From NCBI RefSeq assembly GCF_030865425.1, contig NZ_JAVFCB010000008.1:96465-160464 (forward strand): a stretch of DNA of 64,000 nt, written 5' to 3'. The stretch's first letter is position 1; every line of letters starts with the position of its first letter. This document shows positions 43,750 through 52,419 of the stretch, in pieces. The notes beneath the pieces were generated by a model. The model did not search any database and was not told where the DNA came from. It saw only the letters and a list, made by a program, of their open reading frames with translations. Source of the stretch: Microbacterium capsulatum (GTDB lineage: Bacteria; Actinomycetota; Actinomycetes; Actinomycetales; Microbacteriaceae). A program made the translations under genes and the position numbers.

Positions 43750-44582
43750 AACAGCGAGTCGCTGGACCGCTCGTCGACCTCCTCGTCCGACGCAAGAATC
43801 TGCATGAGGCGAACGTTGATGAACAGTCTTTCGCGCCCGACCTTCACATCGAACAGCGCCTCACGTTCGACAAGAGAGTTCAGCCAGGACGTGGCGGTGG
43901 GTCGCGACACTCCGCATCGCTCGACGACCTTGTTGATTCGCGCGTAGGGGTTCTCGAAGAGCGCGTCGAGGAGATCCGCGTTGCTGCCCGCCGTCGTGTG
44001 GGCCTTGATCTCCGCCCGAACGACTTCCTGGAGTTCCTGGATCCGATCGATCTTGCGAAGCGTCTTCGCGGCGGTTTCATGGATGCCGCGGAGCACGAAC
44101 CGGATCCAGCTCTCCCACGCACCATCGGCCGTCACTCCCAGAAGGAGTCGGTAGTACTCGTCCTTGTTCTGGATGATGAAGCGAGACAGATAGAGGATGG
44201 GGGCGTTCAGGAGTCCAGCCTCGACGAGCTGAAGGATGTTGAGGATTCGGCCGGTGCGCCCATTACCGTCCTCGAAGGGATGGATGGCCTCGAACTGGTA
44301 GTGGGCGATCGCCATCACGACGAGCGGGTCGATGTCCGCCGTCGTGTGAACGAATTCCGCCCAGTTCCCCAGCTTCCCGGGGATGACCGCCTCCCCGGTC
44401 GGCGGAGTGTAGATCGGCGCCCGGGTCCGGGGGTTTCCGATATATGTCCCAGGGAGCTTGCGCACCCCGATCTCACGACTATGGATGTTCGTGCACACAT
44501 CGATGGCCGCGTTCACCGAGATTGGACGCCTCGCGATCGCATCCATGCCCGCGAACAACGCAGTCCGGTAGCGAAGCGTCAA
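43746..44582 (-). CDS. Fic-domain AMP-transferase, N-terminally truncated
   Basis: 278 residues. The Fic motif HPFEDGNGRTGR is intact, and the C-terminal winged helix (NKVVERCGVSRPTATSWLNS) is present. Compared with full-length relatives, which have about 90 more N-terminal residues before an RYRTALFAG-like segment, this frame starts at a weak TTG right at MTLRYRTALFAG. The Fic_N region that usually carries the inhibitory helix is therefore missing. The gene is enclosed by a direct repeat of the neighbouring kinase 3' end. It is probably a remnant or deregulated copy. Confidence 0.75.
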   Translation of the reverse strand: MTLRYRTALFAGMDAIARRPISVNAAIDVCTNIHSREIGVRKLPGTYIGNPRTRAPIYTPPTGEAVIPGKLGNWAEFVHTTADIDPLVVMAIAHYQFEAIHPFEDGNGRTGRILNILQLVEAGLLNAPILYLSRFIIQNKDEYYRLLLGVTADGAWESWIRFVLRGIHETAAKTLRKIDRIQELQEVVRAEIKAHTTAGSNADLLDALFENPYARINKVVERCGVSRPTATSWLNSLVEREALFDVKVGRERLFINVRLMQILASDEEVDERSSDSLF

Positions 44583-44617
44583 ACATGTAAAAGATCAGCC
44601 AGATTTTTTACATGTTT
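44581..44617. promoter_or_regulatory. Inverted repeat upstream of fic
   Basis: AAACATGTAAAA (44581-44592) is exactly inverted at 44606-44617 over a 13-bp spacer. It is strikingly AT-rich for this genome and touches the TTG start. It could be an operator, a terminator stem or the scar of an element end. Confidence 0.45.
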
Positions 44618-44652
44618 TCCGGACCTGGCAATCGGGTTGGCATGTGACAAGG

Positions 44653-46494
44653 TCAGCCGCGGCCGCGGAAGAACCCGGCGAACAGGGCGTGCAGCAGCGG
44701 CAGCCCCGACACGCTCATCAGGACCGTGCCGAGCACGGGGTTCGGGGTGAGCACGATCGCGCCGGCGATCAGCAGACCCGCGAACAGCAGGCCGGAGACG
44801 CCGCGGCGGATCAGCGCGTCCAGCCGGTCGAACCGCCGCTCGAGCCGGGACGTGTCGAACGTCACCGACCCCTCGTCGACCCGGCCGATGATGTCGTCGA
44901 TCCGCTTCGGCAGCCGCCACGCGATGCCCGCGGTCGACACGGCCTGCCGGGCCAAGTCCTGCAGCAGGTTCCCGGTCTCGTCGCGGAGCAGGCGGGTCGC
45001 GTACGGCTCCACGGACTCCCAGATGTTGAACTGCGGATCCAGCCCGCTGCACATCCCGGACGTGAGCGAGACCGCGCGCATCAGCAGCAGGAGGCCCTCG
45101 GGCAGCTGCACCGGCAGCGAGCGCACCATGTCGCCGAACTCGCTCGCGAAGTCGTGGAACTCGCGCGGATCCACGTCCCGCAGCTCGGCGAAGCCCATGC
45201 CGCCGAACCGGGCGAAGATCGCGGTCATCGCCCGCTCGAGCTCGCGGGTGTCGGCGGAGGGGAGCAGGACGCCGATCTCCTTCGCCGCGGCGATGAGACC
45301 GCGCCCGTCCCGGGACGCCACGGCGATGAACAGGGTGCGCAGGCCGTGCCGGATCTCGTCCGGCACCTCGGCCATCATCCCGAAGTCGACGAAGGTGAGC
45401 CGCCAGGCCGGCTGCCCGGTCGCTGAGCCCGTCGAAGCGCCGCCCACCCGCGGCGTCACGAAGATGTTGCCCGGGTGCGGATCCGCGTGCACGAAGCCGT
45501 GCGTGAACAGCTGATCGAACATGACCTCGGCGAACACCCGCGCGACCTCGGCGGGGTCGATGCCGGCGGCGCGCAGGGCGTCGGTGTCGTTGATCTTGAT
45601 CGCGGAGACGTCCGAGAGCGTGAGCACCCGGCGCGTCGTGCGCTCCCAGGCGACGGACGGGGAGTCGACGCGCGGATCCGCCGCGAAGTTCTCGGCGAAC
45701 CGGTCGGCGGCGGCTGCCTCGTGCAGGTAGTCGATCTCCTCGAAGCTGGTCTGCGCGAACTCCTCGACGAGGGCGGGCGCGTCGACGCGGGAGGCCACGA
45801 ACCGGATCCGGCGCAGCCACTGCGCGACCCGCCGGAGCGCGGCGAGGTCGGTCGCGACGACCTGGTCGATCCCCGGCCGCTGCACCTTGACGACGACCTC
45901 CTCGAAGCCGGCGTCGGCGGCGTCGAGCGCGGAGAGCCGGGCACGGTGCGCCTGACCGAGCGAGGCCGCCGCGACCGGCGTCTCATCGAACCACGCGAAC
46001 GCGCGCTGCAGCGGCACGCCCAGCTCGGCCTCGGCGAGGGCGCAGATCTCCGGGTACGGCACCGCCGGGACTTCGTCCTGCAGCCCCGCCAGTTCGCCGG
46101 TGATCTCGGGCGGCAGCACGTCCATGCGCGACGACATGAACTGGCCGACCTTGATCATCAGCCCGCCGAGTTCGACCGCGAGCACGTGGAACCGGCGCGC
46201 GAGCGTGCGCATCCGGCCCTCCCTGGTCCGCTCGGCCGTCCCGGCGAACCCGATCCGCGGCAGGGCGATCTCGAACCACCACGTCTGCACGAGCACGCGG
46301 GCGGCGAACGCGAGGATCCGCCGGTACCGCGCCCGCAGGGCGGCGTCGGGCGCCCCGGGCGCCGGCGCGACTTCCGCCCGTGCCGGACCCTGGTTCGCGC
46401 GCTGCGCGCCCGGGCTCACCGGATCCGAGCCCTGCGGCTCCTGCACGGACGCGCCGTCTACGACGCTCTGCTCACCCGCCTCGCCGTCCACCAT
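44653..46494 (-). CDS. ABC1/UbiB-family atypical kinase
   Basis: 613 residues. The family's KxGQ motif appears in MIKVGQFMSSRMDVLPPEI, then ASLGQAHRARL, VVVKVQRPGID, the catalytic ADPHPGN and the metal-binding FVDFGMM. Two C-terminal membrane helices end in LHALFAGFFRGRG. Between DPHPGN and DFG an insertion GGASTGSATGQPAW is encoded by a copy of the genome's GGCTCAGGGACC-type repeat. Start ATG overlaps the PadR stop (TGATG). UbiB kinases support quinone or lipid metabolism; the actinobacterial substrate is unknown. Confidence 0.92.
   Translation of the reverse strand: MVDGEAGEQSVVDGASVQEPQGSDPVSPGAQRANQGPARAEVAPAPGAPDAALRARYRRILAFAARVLVQTWWFEIALPRIGFAGTAERTREGRMRTLARRFHVLAVELGGLMIKVGQFMSSRMDVLPPEITGELAGLQDEVPAVPYPEICALAEAELGVPLQRAFAWFDETPVAAASLGQAHRARLSALDAADAGFEEVVVKVQRPGIDQVVATDLAALRRVAQWLRRIRFVASRVDAPALVEEFAQTSFEEIDYLHEAAAADRFAENFAADPRVDSPSVAWERTTRRVLTLSDVSAIKINDTDALRAAGIDPAEVARVFAEVMFDQLFTHGFVHADPHPGNIFVTPRVGGASTGSATGQPAWRLTFVDFGMMAEVPDEIRHGLRTLFIAVASRDGRGLIAAAKEIGVLLPSADTRELERAMTAIFARFGGMGFAELRDVDPREFHDFASEFGDMVRSLPVQLPEGLLLLMRAVSLTSGMCSGLDPQFNIWESVEPYATRLLRDETGNLLQDLARQAVSTAGIAWRLPKRIDDIIGRVDEGSVTFDTSRLERRFDRLDALIRRGVSGLLFAGLLIAGAIVLTPNPVLGTVLMSVSGLPLLHALFAGFFRGRG
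44658..44721. repeat. 3' end of the ABC1-kinase gene (right copy flanking fic)
   Basis: The authentic C-terminal coding stretch of the kinase gene, matched by 43689-43749 on the other side of fic. Confidence 0.85.
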
Positions 46495-47090
46495 CAGTCG
46501 GCGAGGATCGCGTACAGCCTGCGCCGAGCCTCGTCGAGCACCTCGATCGCCTGCTGGATCTGCTCCGGCGTGCCGGTGCGCGCGACCTGCGCGACGGCTC
46601 CGGCCAGGTCGACGCCCGCCTTCGGCAGCGCGCCGAACGGCATTCCGGCGCCGGCGCGGGCTCCGGGGCCCTCCCACGGCGCGGGCTTGTCCGCCTCGTC
46701 GGCGACCTCGCGGCCGGCCTCGGTGAGCGAGTACGTCTTGCGCCCGCCCTGCTCGGCGGCCTCGATGAGACCCTCGTCAGCGAGCAGCTGCAAGGTCGGA
46801 TAGACGGATCCGGCGCTCGGCTTCCAGGCGCCGCCGCTGCGCTCCTCGATCTCCTGGATGATCTGGTAGCCGTGCATGGGCCGCTCGGCGAGCAGCGCGA
46901 GCACCGCCGCGCGCACGTCGCCGCGCGCCATCCGCGGGGTTCCGCCGCGGTGCTCGAACGAGGCGCGCAGCTGTTCCATGGCCTCCCACAGCCCGGCACC
47001 CGGACCCGCGCCCGGCCGTCCGCCGAACCCGTGTCCTCCGTGCCCGAACCCCGGTCCGCCGAATCCCCGCGGTGAGTACGTGCCGTTCAT
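46494..47090 (-). CDS. PadR-family transcriptional regulator
   Basis: 198 residues. A Gly-rich leader (GFGGPGFGHGGHGFGG) precedes the PadR winged helix: AVLALLAERPMHGYQIIQEI, then GSVYPTLQLLADEGLIEA and GRKTYSLTEAGREVA. A C-terminal dimerisation helix follows. ATG has GAGGAGG upstream. TAACGATATGTCGTTA lies 43 bp before the start and is the likely autoregulatory operator; the kinase gene is in the same operon. Confidence 0.93.
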   Translation of the reverse strand: MNGTYSPRGFGGPGFGHGGHGFGGRPGAGPGAGLWEAMEQLRASFEHRGGTPRMARGDVRAAVLALLAERPMHGYQIIQEIEERSGGAWKPSAGSVYPTLQLLADEGLIEAAEQGGRKTYSLTEAGREVADEADKPAPWEGPGARAGAGMPFGALPKAGVDLAGAVAQVARTGTPEQIQQAIEVLDEARRRLYAILAD

Positions 47091-47132
47091 GGTGACCTCC
47101 TCGTGGTCGGCTCGATCCCCTCGAGCGATGTT

Positions 47133-47148
47133 TAACGATATGTCGTTA
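47133..47148. promoter_or_regulatory. PadR operator candidate
   Basis: TAACGA-TATG-TCGTTA, a perfect 6-bp inverted repeat with a 4-bp centre in the region upstream of padR. Confidence 0.6.
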
Positions 47149-47229
47149 TGTATCGGAAGGGAAGAGCCCCGGCGGATCCAGCCGGGGTCGGATCCGGACC
47201 CATGCGGACCCACGCGGATCCATCCAGGA

Positions 47230-47316
47230 ATTTGGTATCCAAATCTTCCTTCGAGATCACGGACATCCCCGATATATCCGGACCGATTCGACCCGTTTCA
47301 GCCCAGTGGTATACCA
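47230..47316. promoter_or_regulatory. Two GntR-type operators upstream of the APC permease
   Basis: ATTTGG-TAT-CCAAAT at 47230-47244 and the perfect palindrome TGGTATACCA at 47307-47316, with centres about 74 bp apart (near seven helical turns). The second overlaps a plausible -10 (TATACC). Both resemble the TGGCATACCA sites at 3605 and 3657. Confidence 0.55.
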
Positions 47317-47367
47317 TTGCCTGTTGGCCCTGCGCCTGGGGTCGTCCCCGCACAAAGGAATCGGCGA

Positions 47368-48756
47368 ATGACCGCACCCGCACCGTCCCTCGAGCTGGAC
47401 GATCGTCCGCGCACCCTCAAGCGCGAGCTCGGCCTGCCCGCGCTCATCGCCTACGGCCTCACGTCGATGGGCGTGCTGTCGGTGGTGTCGGTCTATGGCC
47501 CCGCCACCCAGATCAGCGACGGCCACCTTCCCGCCGCCTACGTGGCGGCGATCGTCATCATGCTGTTCACCGCGCACAGCTACGGGCGCATGGCCGCGCA
47601 CGTGCCGATCACCGGCGGCGCGTACGCGTACGTCACGCGCGGGTTCGGTCCGGCGACGGGCTTCCTCACCGGCTGGGTCATGCTGCTCGACTACCTGTTC
47701 CTGCCGATGGTGAACTTCCTCCTGTTCGGCCTTTACTTCAACAGCCTGTTCACGTCGGTGCCGTCGTGGGTCGGCACGCTGCTCTGCATCCTCGTCGTGA
47801 CCGTGTTCAGCATCATCGGGGTGAACTGGATCAAGCGGATGAACTCCGTGGTGATCGTCGCGTCTGTGCTGGTGATCGTCGCGTTCCTCGTGCTCGCCGT
47901 GATGAACGCGCCGCACGTCGACGTGGCGGCGATCGCGAAGCCGCTCTCCCTCGGCGACGGCGGCCTGCTGCCCATCCTCGCGGCCGCGGCGATCGTCGCG
48001 TTCGCCTTCCTCGGCTTCGACGGCGTCGCGACCCTCTCCGAGGAGACGAAGGATCCGCGCCGCAAGGTCCCGAAGGGCATCGTGCTCGCGACCCTGTTCG
48101 CCGGCCTCGGCTACCTCGCGTTCGCGATCGCCGGCAGCCTCATCGCCCCGGACTGGACGAAGCTCCAGAACCTCGACGCCGCAGGGACCGAACTCATGCA
48201 GCACGCGGGCGGCGACGTGCTCATGGTGATCTTCGTGATCGTGAACACCGCCGGCATCGTGCTGTGCGGCACCGCGGCCCAGATGAGCGTCAGCCGCGTG
48301 CTGTTCGCGATGGGCCGGGACGGGATCCTGCCTCCCGTGCTCGCCCGCCTGCACCGCCGCTTCCGCACGCCCTACGTCGCCGCGCTGCTCGTGTCGGCGA
48401 TCGCGCTCGTCGCGCTCTTCATCACGCTCGACCAGGCCGTGTACATGATCAACTTCGGCGCCCTCATCGCCTTCGCGATGGTGAACCTCGCCACGATCAA
48501 GGTGCTCTTCTTCGACATGCGGCTGCGCCGCGGCTGGGGGCTCGTCCGCCACCTGCTCATGCCGATCGTCGGGTTCGTGTCGATCGCCTGGCTGTGGACC
48601 TCGCTCGCGCCGTTCACCTACGTGCTCGGCGGCACCTGGCTGGCCATCGGCGTGGTCATCTACCTCGTGCGCCGCAAGCGCAACGGCGGGCCGCTCGCGC
48701 TGCAGATCGACGACGCCAGCACCGAGGCGATGCCGACGCTGCAGTACCAGGACTGA
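47368..48756 (+). CDS. APC-superfamily amino-acid/amine permease
   Basis: 462 residues with about twelve membrane helices. The first helices contain YGLTSMGVLSVVSVYGPATQ and MAAHVPITGGAYAYVTRGFG; the family loop FLGFDGVATLSEETKDPRRK sits between helices 7 and 8. AAAGGAA precedes ATG. It is 20 bp upstream of an amidohydrolase gene, so the pair likely takes up and deaminates or hydrolyses a nitrogen-rich compound. The substrate is unknown. Confidence 0.92.
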   Translation: MTAPAPSLELDDRPRTLKRELGLPALIAYGLTSMGVLSVVSVYGPATQISDGHLPAAYVAAIVIMLFTAHSYGRMAAHVPITGGAYAYVTRGFGPATGFLTGWVMLLDYLFLPMVNFLLFGLYFNSLFTSVPSWVGTLLCILVVTVFSIIGVNWIKRMNSVVIVASVLVIVAFLVLAVMNAPHVDVAAIAKPLSLGDGGLLPILAAAAIVAFAFLGFDGVATLSEETKDPRRKVPKGIVLATLFAGLGYLAFAIAGSLIAPDWTKLQNLDAAGTELMQHAGGDVLMVIFVIVNTAGIVLCGTAAQMSVSRVLFAMGRDGILPPVLARLHRRFRTPYVAALLVSAIALVALFITLDQAVYMINFGALIAFAMVNLATIKVLFFDMRLRRGWGLVRHLLMPIVGFVSIAWLWTSLAPFTYVLGGTWLAIGVVIYLVRRKRNGGPLALQIDDASTEAMPTLQYQD

Positions 48757-48776
48757 CCCCGCCGAGAGGATCCCTC

Positions 48777-49832
48777 ATGACCGCGACCGCCTCCGCACCG
48801 CTGCTGCGCACCCCGGGCCTCGTCGACGCCCACATCCACCCGGACAAGTCGTCGTGGACGCTGCCGTGGCTCTCGCGCGACCCGGCCGGCACCCTGTCGG
48901 AGCTGATCGAGAACGACCGCGCCGTGCAGGCCGGATACGCCGTGAGCGTGGAGGAGCGCGCCCACGCGCTGCTCTCCCGCGCGCTCGCGCACGGCACGCT
49001 CGCGATGCGCGCGCACGTCGACGTGTCGAGCGAGCTCGGCACCGCGAACGTCGAGGGCGTACGGGCCGCGGCGGAGCGTCTGCCCGACCTGACCGTGCAG
49101 ATCGTCGCGTTCCCGCAGTTCGGCCTTCTCACCAACCCGGGCACGCTCGACGCGATGGCCGCCGCGCTCGAATCCGGTGCGGATCTCGTCGGCGGGATCG
49201 ATCCGGGCGGCCTCGAGGGCGATCTGCACGGGCACCTCGACGCGGTGTTCGGCCTGGCGGATCGCGCCGGGCGCGACATCGACATCCATCTGCACGACGG
49301 CGGCGAGGACGGTCTGGCCCAGATCCGCGAGATCGCCCGCCGCACGATCGCCGGCGGCCGCCAGGGCCGGGTGACGATCGGGCACGCCTTCGCGCTCGGC
49401 GATGCGATGCTGCCGAGCCTCGGCGCCACGCTCGACCTCGTGGCCGAGGCCGGTGTGTGGATCACGACATGCGCGCTCGGCGCCGATCCGATCCCCGACC
49501 TCGACCGGCTGGAGCGGCACGGCGTGCGCGTCGCCCTCGGATCCGACGGGGTGCGCGACTCGTGGACCCCGTTCGGCACCGGCAGCATGCTCGACCGCGC
49601 CCACCTGCTCGCGTACCGCACCGACGCCAGGACCGACGCCGAGCTCGAGCGCGCCTTCCGCATCGCCACCGTGCACGGGGGCGAGCTGCTGGGTCGCCCC
49701 GAGATCGCCGATTGGACGTCCGAGAGCGAGACGCGTCTGGAGTTCGCCGCGGAGAGCCTCGCACAGCTCGTCGTGGATCGGCCCGCCCCGCAGCGCGTGC
49801 TCGTCGGCGGCCGGGAAGTGGCGGCGCGCTGA
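48777..49832 (+). CDS. Cytosine-deaminase-like amidohydrolase
   Basis: 351 residues of a metal-dependent TIM barrel. Ligands are visible as VDAHIHPDKS (His-x-His), IDIHLHDGGEDG, IGHAFALGD and ALGSDGVRDSW (Asp). The HPDKS form and short N-terminus fit the CodA/creatinine-deaminase/N-isopropylammelide group. GAGAGGA precedes ATG. Co-transcription with the APC permease points to catabolism of a cyclic amidine, pyrimidine or hydantoin-like compound. Confidence 0.88.
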   Translation: MTATASAPLLRTPGLVDAHIHPDKSSWTLPWLSRDPAGTLSELIENDRAVQAGYAVSVEERAHALLSRALAHGTLAMRAHVDVSSELGTANVEGVRAAAERLPDLTVQIVAFPQFGLLTNPGTLDAMAAALESGADLVGGIDPGGLEGDLHGHLDAVFGLADRAGRDIDIHLHDGGEDGLAQIREIARRTIAGGRQGRVTIGHAFALGDAMLPSLGATLDLVAEAGVWITTCALGADPIPDLDRLERHGVRVALGSDGVRDSWTPFGTGSMLDRAHLLAYRTDARTDAELERAFRIATVHGGELLGRPEIADWTSESETRLEFAAESLAQLVVDRPAPQRVLVGGREVAAR

Positions 49833-49885
49833 CCCGGCCCGGCGGCGCGCCCGAGCGTGTCCCCGCCACGGCTTACGGTGGAGGG

Positions 49886-50611
49886 ATGACGATCACGGCC
49901 GCGGCAGACGGATCCGCCCTGGGCAACCCCGGGCCCAACGGCTGGGCCTGGTACATCGACGACAAGCGGTGGGCGGCCGGCGGATCCCCGCACGGCACGA
50001 ACAACCAGGGCGAGCTGCGTGCGGTACTCGAACTGCTGCAGGCCACGACCGGCATCGACGAACCGCTCGTGATCGAGTGCGACAGCCGGTACGTGATCGA
50101 CTCCGTGACCAAATGGATGCCGGGCTGGAAGCGCCGCGGCTGGCGCAAGTCCGACGGCGGTCCGGTGCTCAACCGCGACCTGCTCGAGGGCATCGACGAG
50201 GCCCTGCGCGGCCGTGACGTGTCGTTCACCTGGGTCAAGGGGCACGCCGGCCACCCGCTGAACGAGGCCGCGGACGCGCGCGCGAACGCCGCGGCGACCG
50301 CGTACCAGAAGAAGCAGGAGCCGGAACGGGGGCCCGGTTTCACCGCGGCGCCTGCTCCCGCGCCCGCCCCGGAGCCGCCCGCGCCCGCGCGCCGCGAGGC
50401 CGTGGCCCTCCCCGTGGTCGCGTCGTCGGCCGTGCCGGCACCGGCGCTCTGGGCCGAGGCGTCCGACCTGCTCGACGGCCTCGACGCCCCGGCGGCTACG
50501 ACCGGGATCGCGCTGACCGTCGCCCTCTCGCCGGCCGAGCACGCGCGCCTGCGCGACCGCGCGGACGCGCAGGGCATCAGCCTCGAGGAAGCCCTGCGCC
50601 GGCTGATCTGA
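49886..50611 (+). CDS. rnhA: Ribonuclease HI with C-terminal extension
   Basis: 241 residues. The catalytic carboxylates are in ADGSALGNPGPNGWAW (Asp), NNQGELRAVLELL (Glu), IECDSRYVIDS (Asp) and HPLNEAADARANAAA (Asp). It cleaves RNA in RNA-DNA hybrids. The last 90 residues are a Pro/Ala linker and a terminal segment LSPAEHARLRDRADAQGISL resembling a ribbon-helix-helix arm, which standard RNase HI lacks. GGAGGG overlaps the start region. Confidence 0.92.
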   Translation: MTITAAADGSALGNPGPNGWAWYIDDKRWAAGGSPHGTNNQGELRAVLELLQATTGIDEPLVIECDSRYVIDSVTKWMPGWKRRGWRKSDGGPVLNRDLLEGIDEALRGRDVSFTWVKGHAGHPLNEAADARANAAATAYQKKQEPERGPGFTAAPAPAPAPEPPAPARREAVALPVVASSAVPAPALWAEASDLLDGLDAPAATTGIALTVALSPAEHARLRDRADAQGISLEEALRRLI

Positions 50612-50642
50612 CCCCCGACCGCGCCGGATCCGCGCACATCCA

Positions 50643-50708
50643 CGGAGATGTGCAGAAACCTCGGACGGATCCGCCGCCGAATCCGTCCGAGGTTCGTGTA
50701 CATCTCCG
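50643..50708. repeat. Nested stem-loop repeat element, copy 1
   Basis: Outer arms CGGAGATGT (50643-50651) and ACATCTCCG (50700-50708) enclose an inner 13-bp stem ACCTCGGACGGAT / ATCCGTCCGAGGT (50658-50670, 50681-50693) with a 10-bp loop. A decayed copy lies at 55387-55443. Confidence 0.8.
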
Positions 50709-50774
50709 GACGGGGCGCGCGCACGAGGATCGGGATCCCGCCCGCCCCTGCGCTCGAGGGCCTCGTCGTCGACT

Positions 50775-50819
50775 CATTCCCGGGAATGCCTTGACCGATT
50801 CTTTGGGATCCCATAACTT
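50775..50819 (+). promoter_or_regulatory. NCS1 permease promoter with GntR operator
   Basis: TTGACC (50791-50796) and TAACTT (50814-50819) are 17 bp apart. The perfect palindrome TGGGATCCCA (50804-50813) fills the spacer, where a repressor would exclude polymerase. Upstream, CATTCCCGGGAATG (50775-50788) is a second perfect 14-bp palindrome abutting the -35. Confidence 0.7.
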
Positions 50820-50892
50820 GGATTCCGCACATTCGCATTGTCGCGAAGGACGTCCCCCTCGTCTGCGCGGCACCCGATGCAAAGGACAGACG

Positions 50893-52404
50893 ATGACGTC
50901 TCACCCCCGTCCCGAAGCGGTCGCCGACGCTCCGCACACGCGGTACAGCACGCGGCTCTACAACGCCGACATCGCCCCGCGCGGCGACGACGGCCACTGG
51001 CGCACCTGGGATCTCTTCGCCTGGTGGATGTCGGCATGGCACAGCCTCGGCAACTACACCGCCGCGGTCGGGCTCCTCGTCCTCGGTCTCATGGGGTGGC
51101 AGCTCGCCCTCGGCCTGTGCCTCGGCGTCTACATCATCTACGTCGCGAGCAACGTGATGGGCACCGCGGGCCAGAAGGTCGGCGTGCCGTTCCCGGTGTT
51201 CGCGCGCGCGAGCTTCGGCGTGTTCGGATCCAACATCCCCGCCCTGCTCCGCGCGATCGTGGCGGTCGCCTGGTACGGCATCCAGACCTACCTCGCCTCG
51301 GTCGTGGTCATGGTGCTCGTGCTGAAGATCTGGCCGGCGGCCGAGGCGCTCACCAAGCCGAACTTCCTCGGCCTGTCCGAGCTCGGCTGGTTCTGCTTCC
51401 TGGGCATGTGGGTCGTGCAGCTCGCGGTGCTCTACCGCGGCATGGAGACGGTCCGCAAGCTCTCCGACTTCGCCGGACCCACCATCTGGGTCGGCATGTT
51501 CGCGCTCGCGATCTGGACGCTCGGCCGGGCCGGCTGGAAGCTGAACTGGAACTACCACATCGGCGCCGCACCGCTCGAGTTCTGGCCCGCGATCGGCGCG
51601 ATCCTCGCCGCCGCGTTCCTGCTCGTGTCCGACCTGAGCGGCCCGATCCTGAACTTCGCCGACTTCACCCGGCTCTCGCCGAGCCGCAAGACGGTCATCA
51701 ACGGCAACCGCCTCGGCCTGCTCGTGAACGGCATCGCGTTCTGCCTGGTCTCGGTCACCATCGCCCTGGCCGCGCTCGAGGTGTACGGCAAGGCGATCAA
51801 CGACCCGACCGAGCTGCTCAAGGACATCGACAGCGTCACGATCCTGATCCTGTCTATCGTGCTCATCGCGATCGCGACGGCGGGCGCGAACGTCGTGCTG
51901 AACTTCGTGTCGCCCGCCTACGACTTCTCGAACGTGGCGCCGCACAAGATCAGCTTCCGCACGGGCGGCGTGATCACGGCGGTGCTGTCGATCGTGATCA
52001 CCCCGTGGAACCTGTACTCCAACCCGGTCGTCGTCAACCTGTTCCTGGGCGGGATCGGGGCGCTGATGGGGCCGCTCGTCGGCATCATCGCCGCGGACTT
52101 CTACCTCATCCGCAAGACGATGGTGGATCAGCACGCGCTGTACAGCGACGACCCGAACGGCAAGTACTTCTACGGCCGCGGCACGAACATGAACTCGGTG
52201 ATCGCGTTCGTGATCGCCGGTGGCGTGGCCCTGTGCATCGCGCTCGTTCCCGCGTTCTCGGCGATCAGCCCGTTCGCCTGGCCGATCGGCATCGTGCTCG
52301 GCGTCGCGGCCTGCCTGGTCGTGAACCGGATCCGTCCGAATCTGCAGGCCCGCACGGAGGACCTGCAGGCCCAGGCCGCCGAGACGGCCGCCGCGACCGA
52401 GTGA
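50893..52404 (+). CDS. NCS1-family nucleobase/hydantoin/allantoin permease
   Basis: 503 residues with about twelve membrane helices. The N-terminal motif LFAWWMSAWHSLGNYTAAVG is the NCS1 (Mhp1/PucI-type) signature, followed by GVPFPVFARASFGVFGSNIP and later SDLSGPILNFADFTRLSP. AAAGGA precedes ATG. The gene ends 16 bp before a strong terminator. Shared operators with the hydantoinase-type gene suggest it imports that enzyme's substrate. Confidence 0.93.
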   Translation: MTSHPRPEAVADAPHTRYSTRLYNADIAPRGDDGHWRTWDLFAWWMSAWHSLGNYTAAVGLLVLGLMGWQLALGLCLGVYIIYVASNVMGTAGQKVGVPFPVFARASFGVFGSNIPALLRAIVAVAWYGIQTYLASVVVMVLVLKIWPAAEALTKPNFLGLSELGWFCFLGMWVVQLAVLYRGMETVRKLSDFAGPTIWVGMFALAIWTLGRAGWKLNWNYHIGAAPLEFWPAIGAILAAAFLLVSDLSGPILNFADFTRLSPSRKTVINGNRLGLLVNGIAFCLVSVTIALAALEVYGKAINDPTELLKDIDSVTILILSIVLIAIATAGANVVLNFVSPAYDFSNVAPHKISFRTGGVITAVLSIVITPWNLYSNPVVVNLFLGGIGALMGPLVGIIAADFYLIRKTMVDQHALYSDDPNGKYFYGRGTNMNSVIAFVIAGGVALCIALVPAFSAISPFAWPIGIVLGVAACLVVNRIRPNLQARTEDLQAQAAETAAATE

Positions 52405-52419
52405 CGCACGGACGATGAG

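Noticed and set aside
48854-49885. In-frame upstream extension of the RNase HI gene
   Set aside because: The extension is Arg/Ala-rich shadow sequence of the amidohydrolase gene; the RNase HI fold begins exactly at the ATG with GGAGGG.
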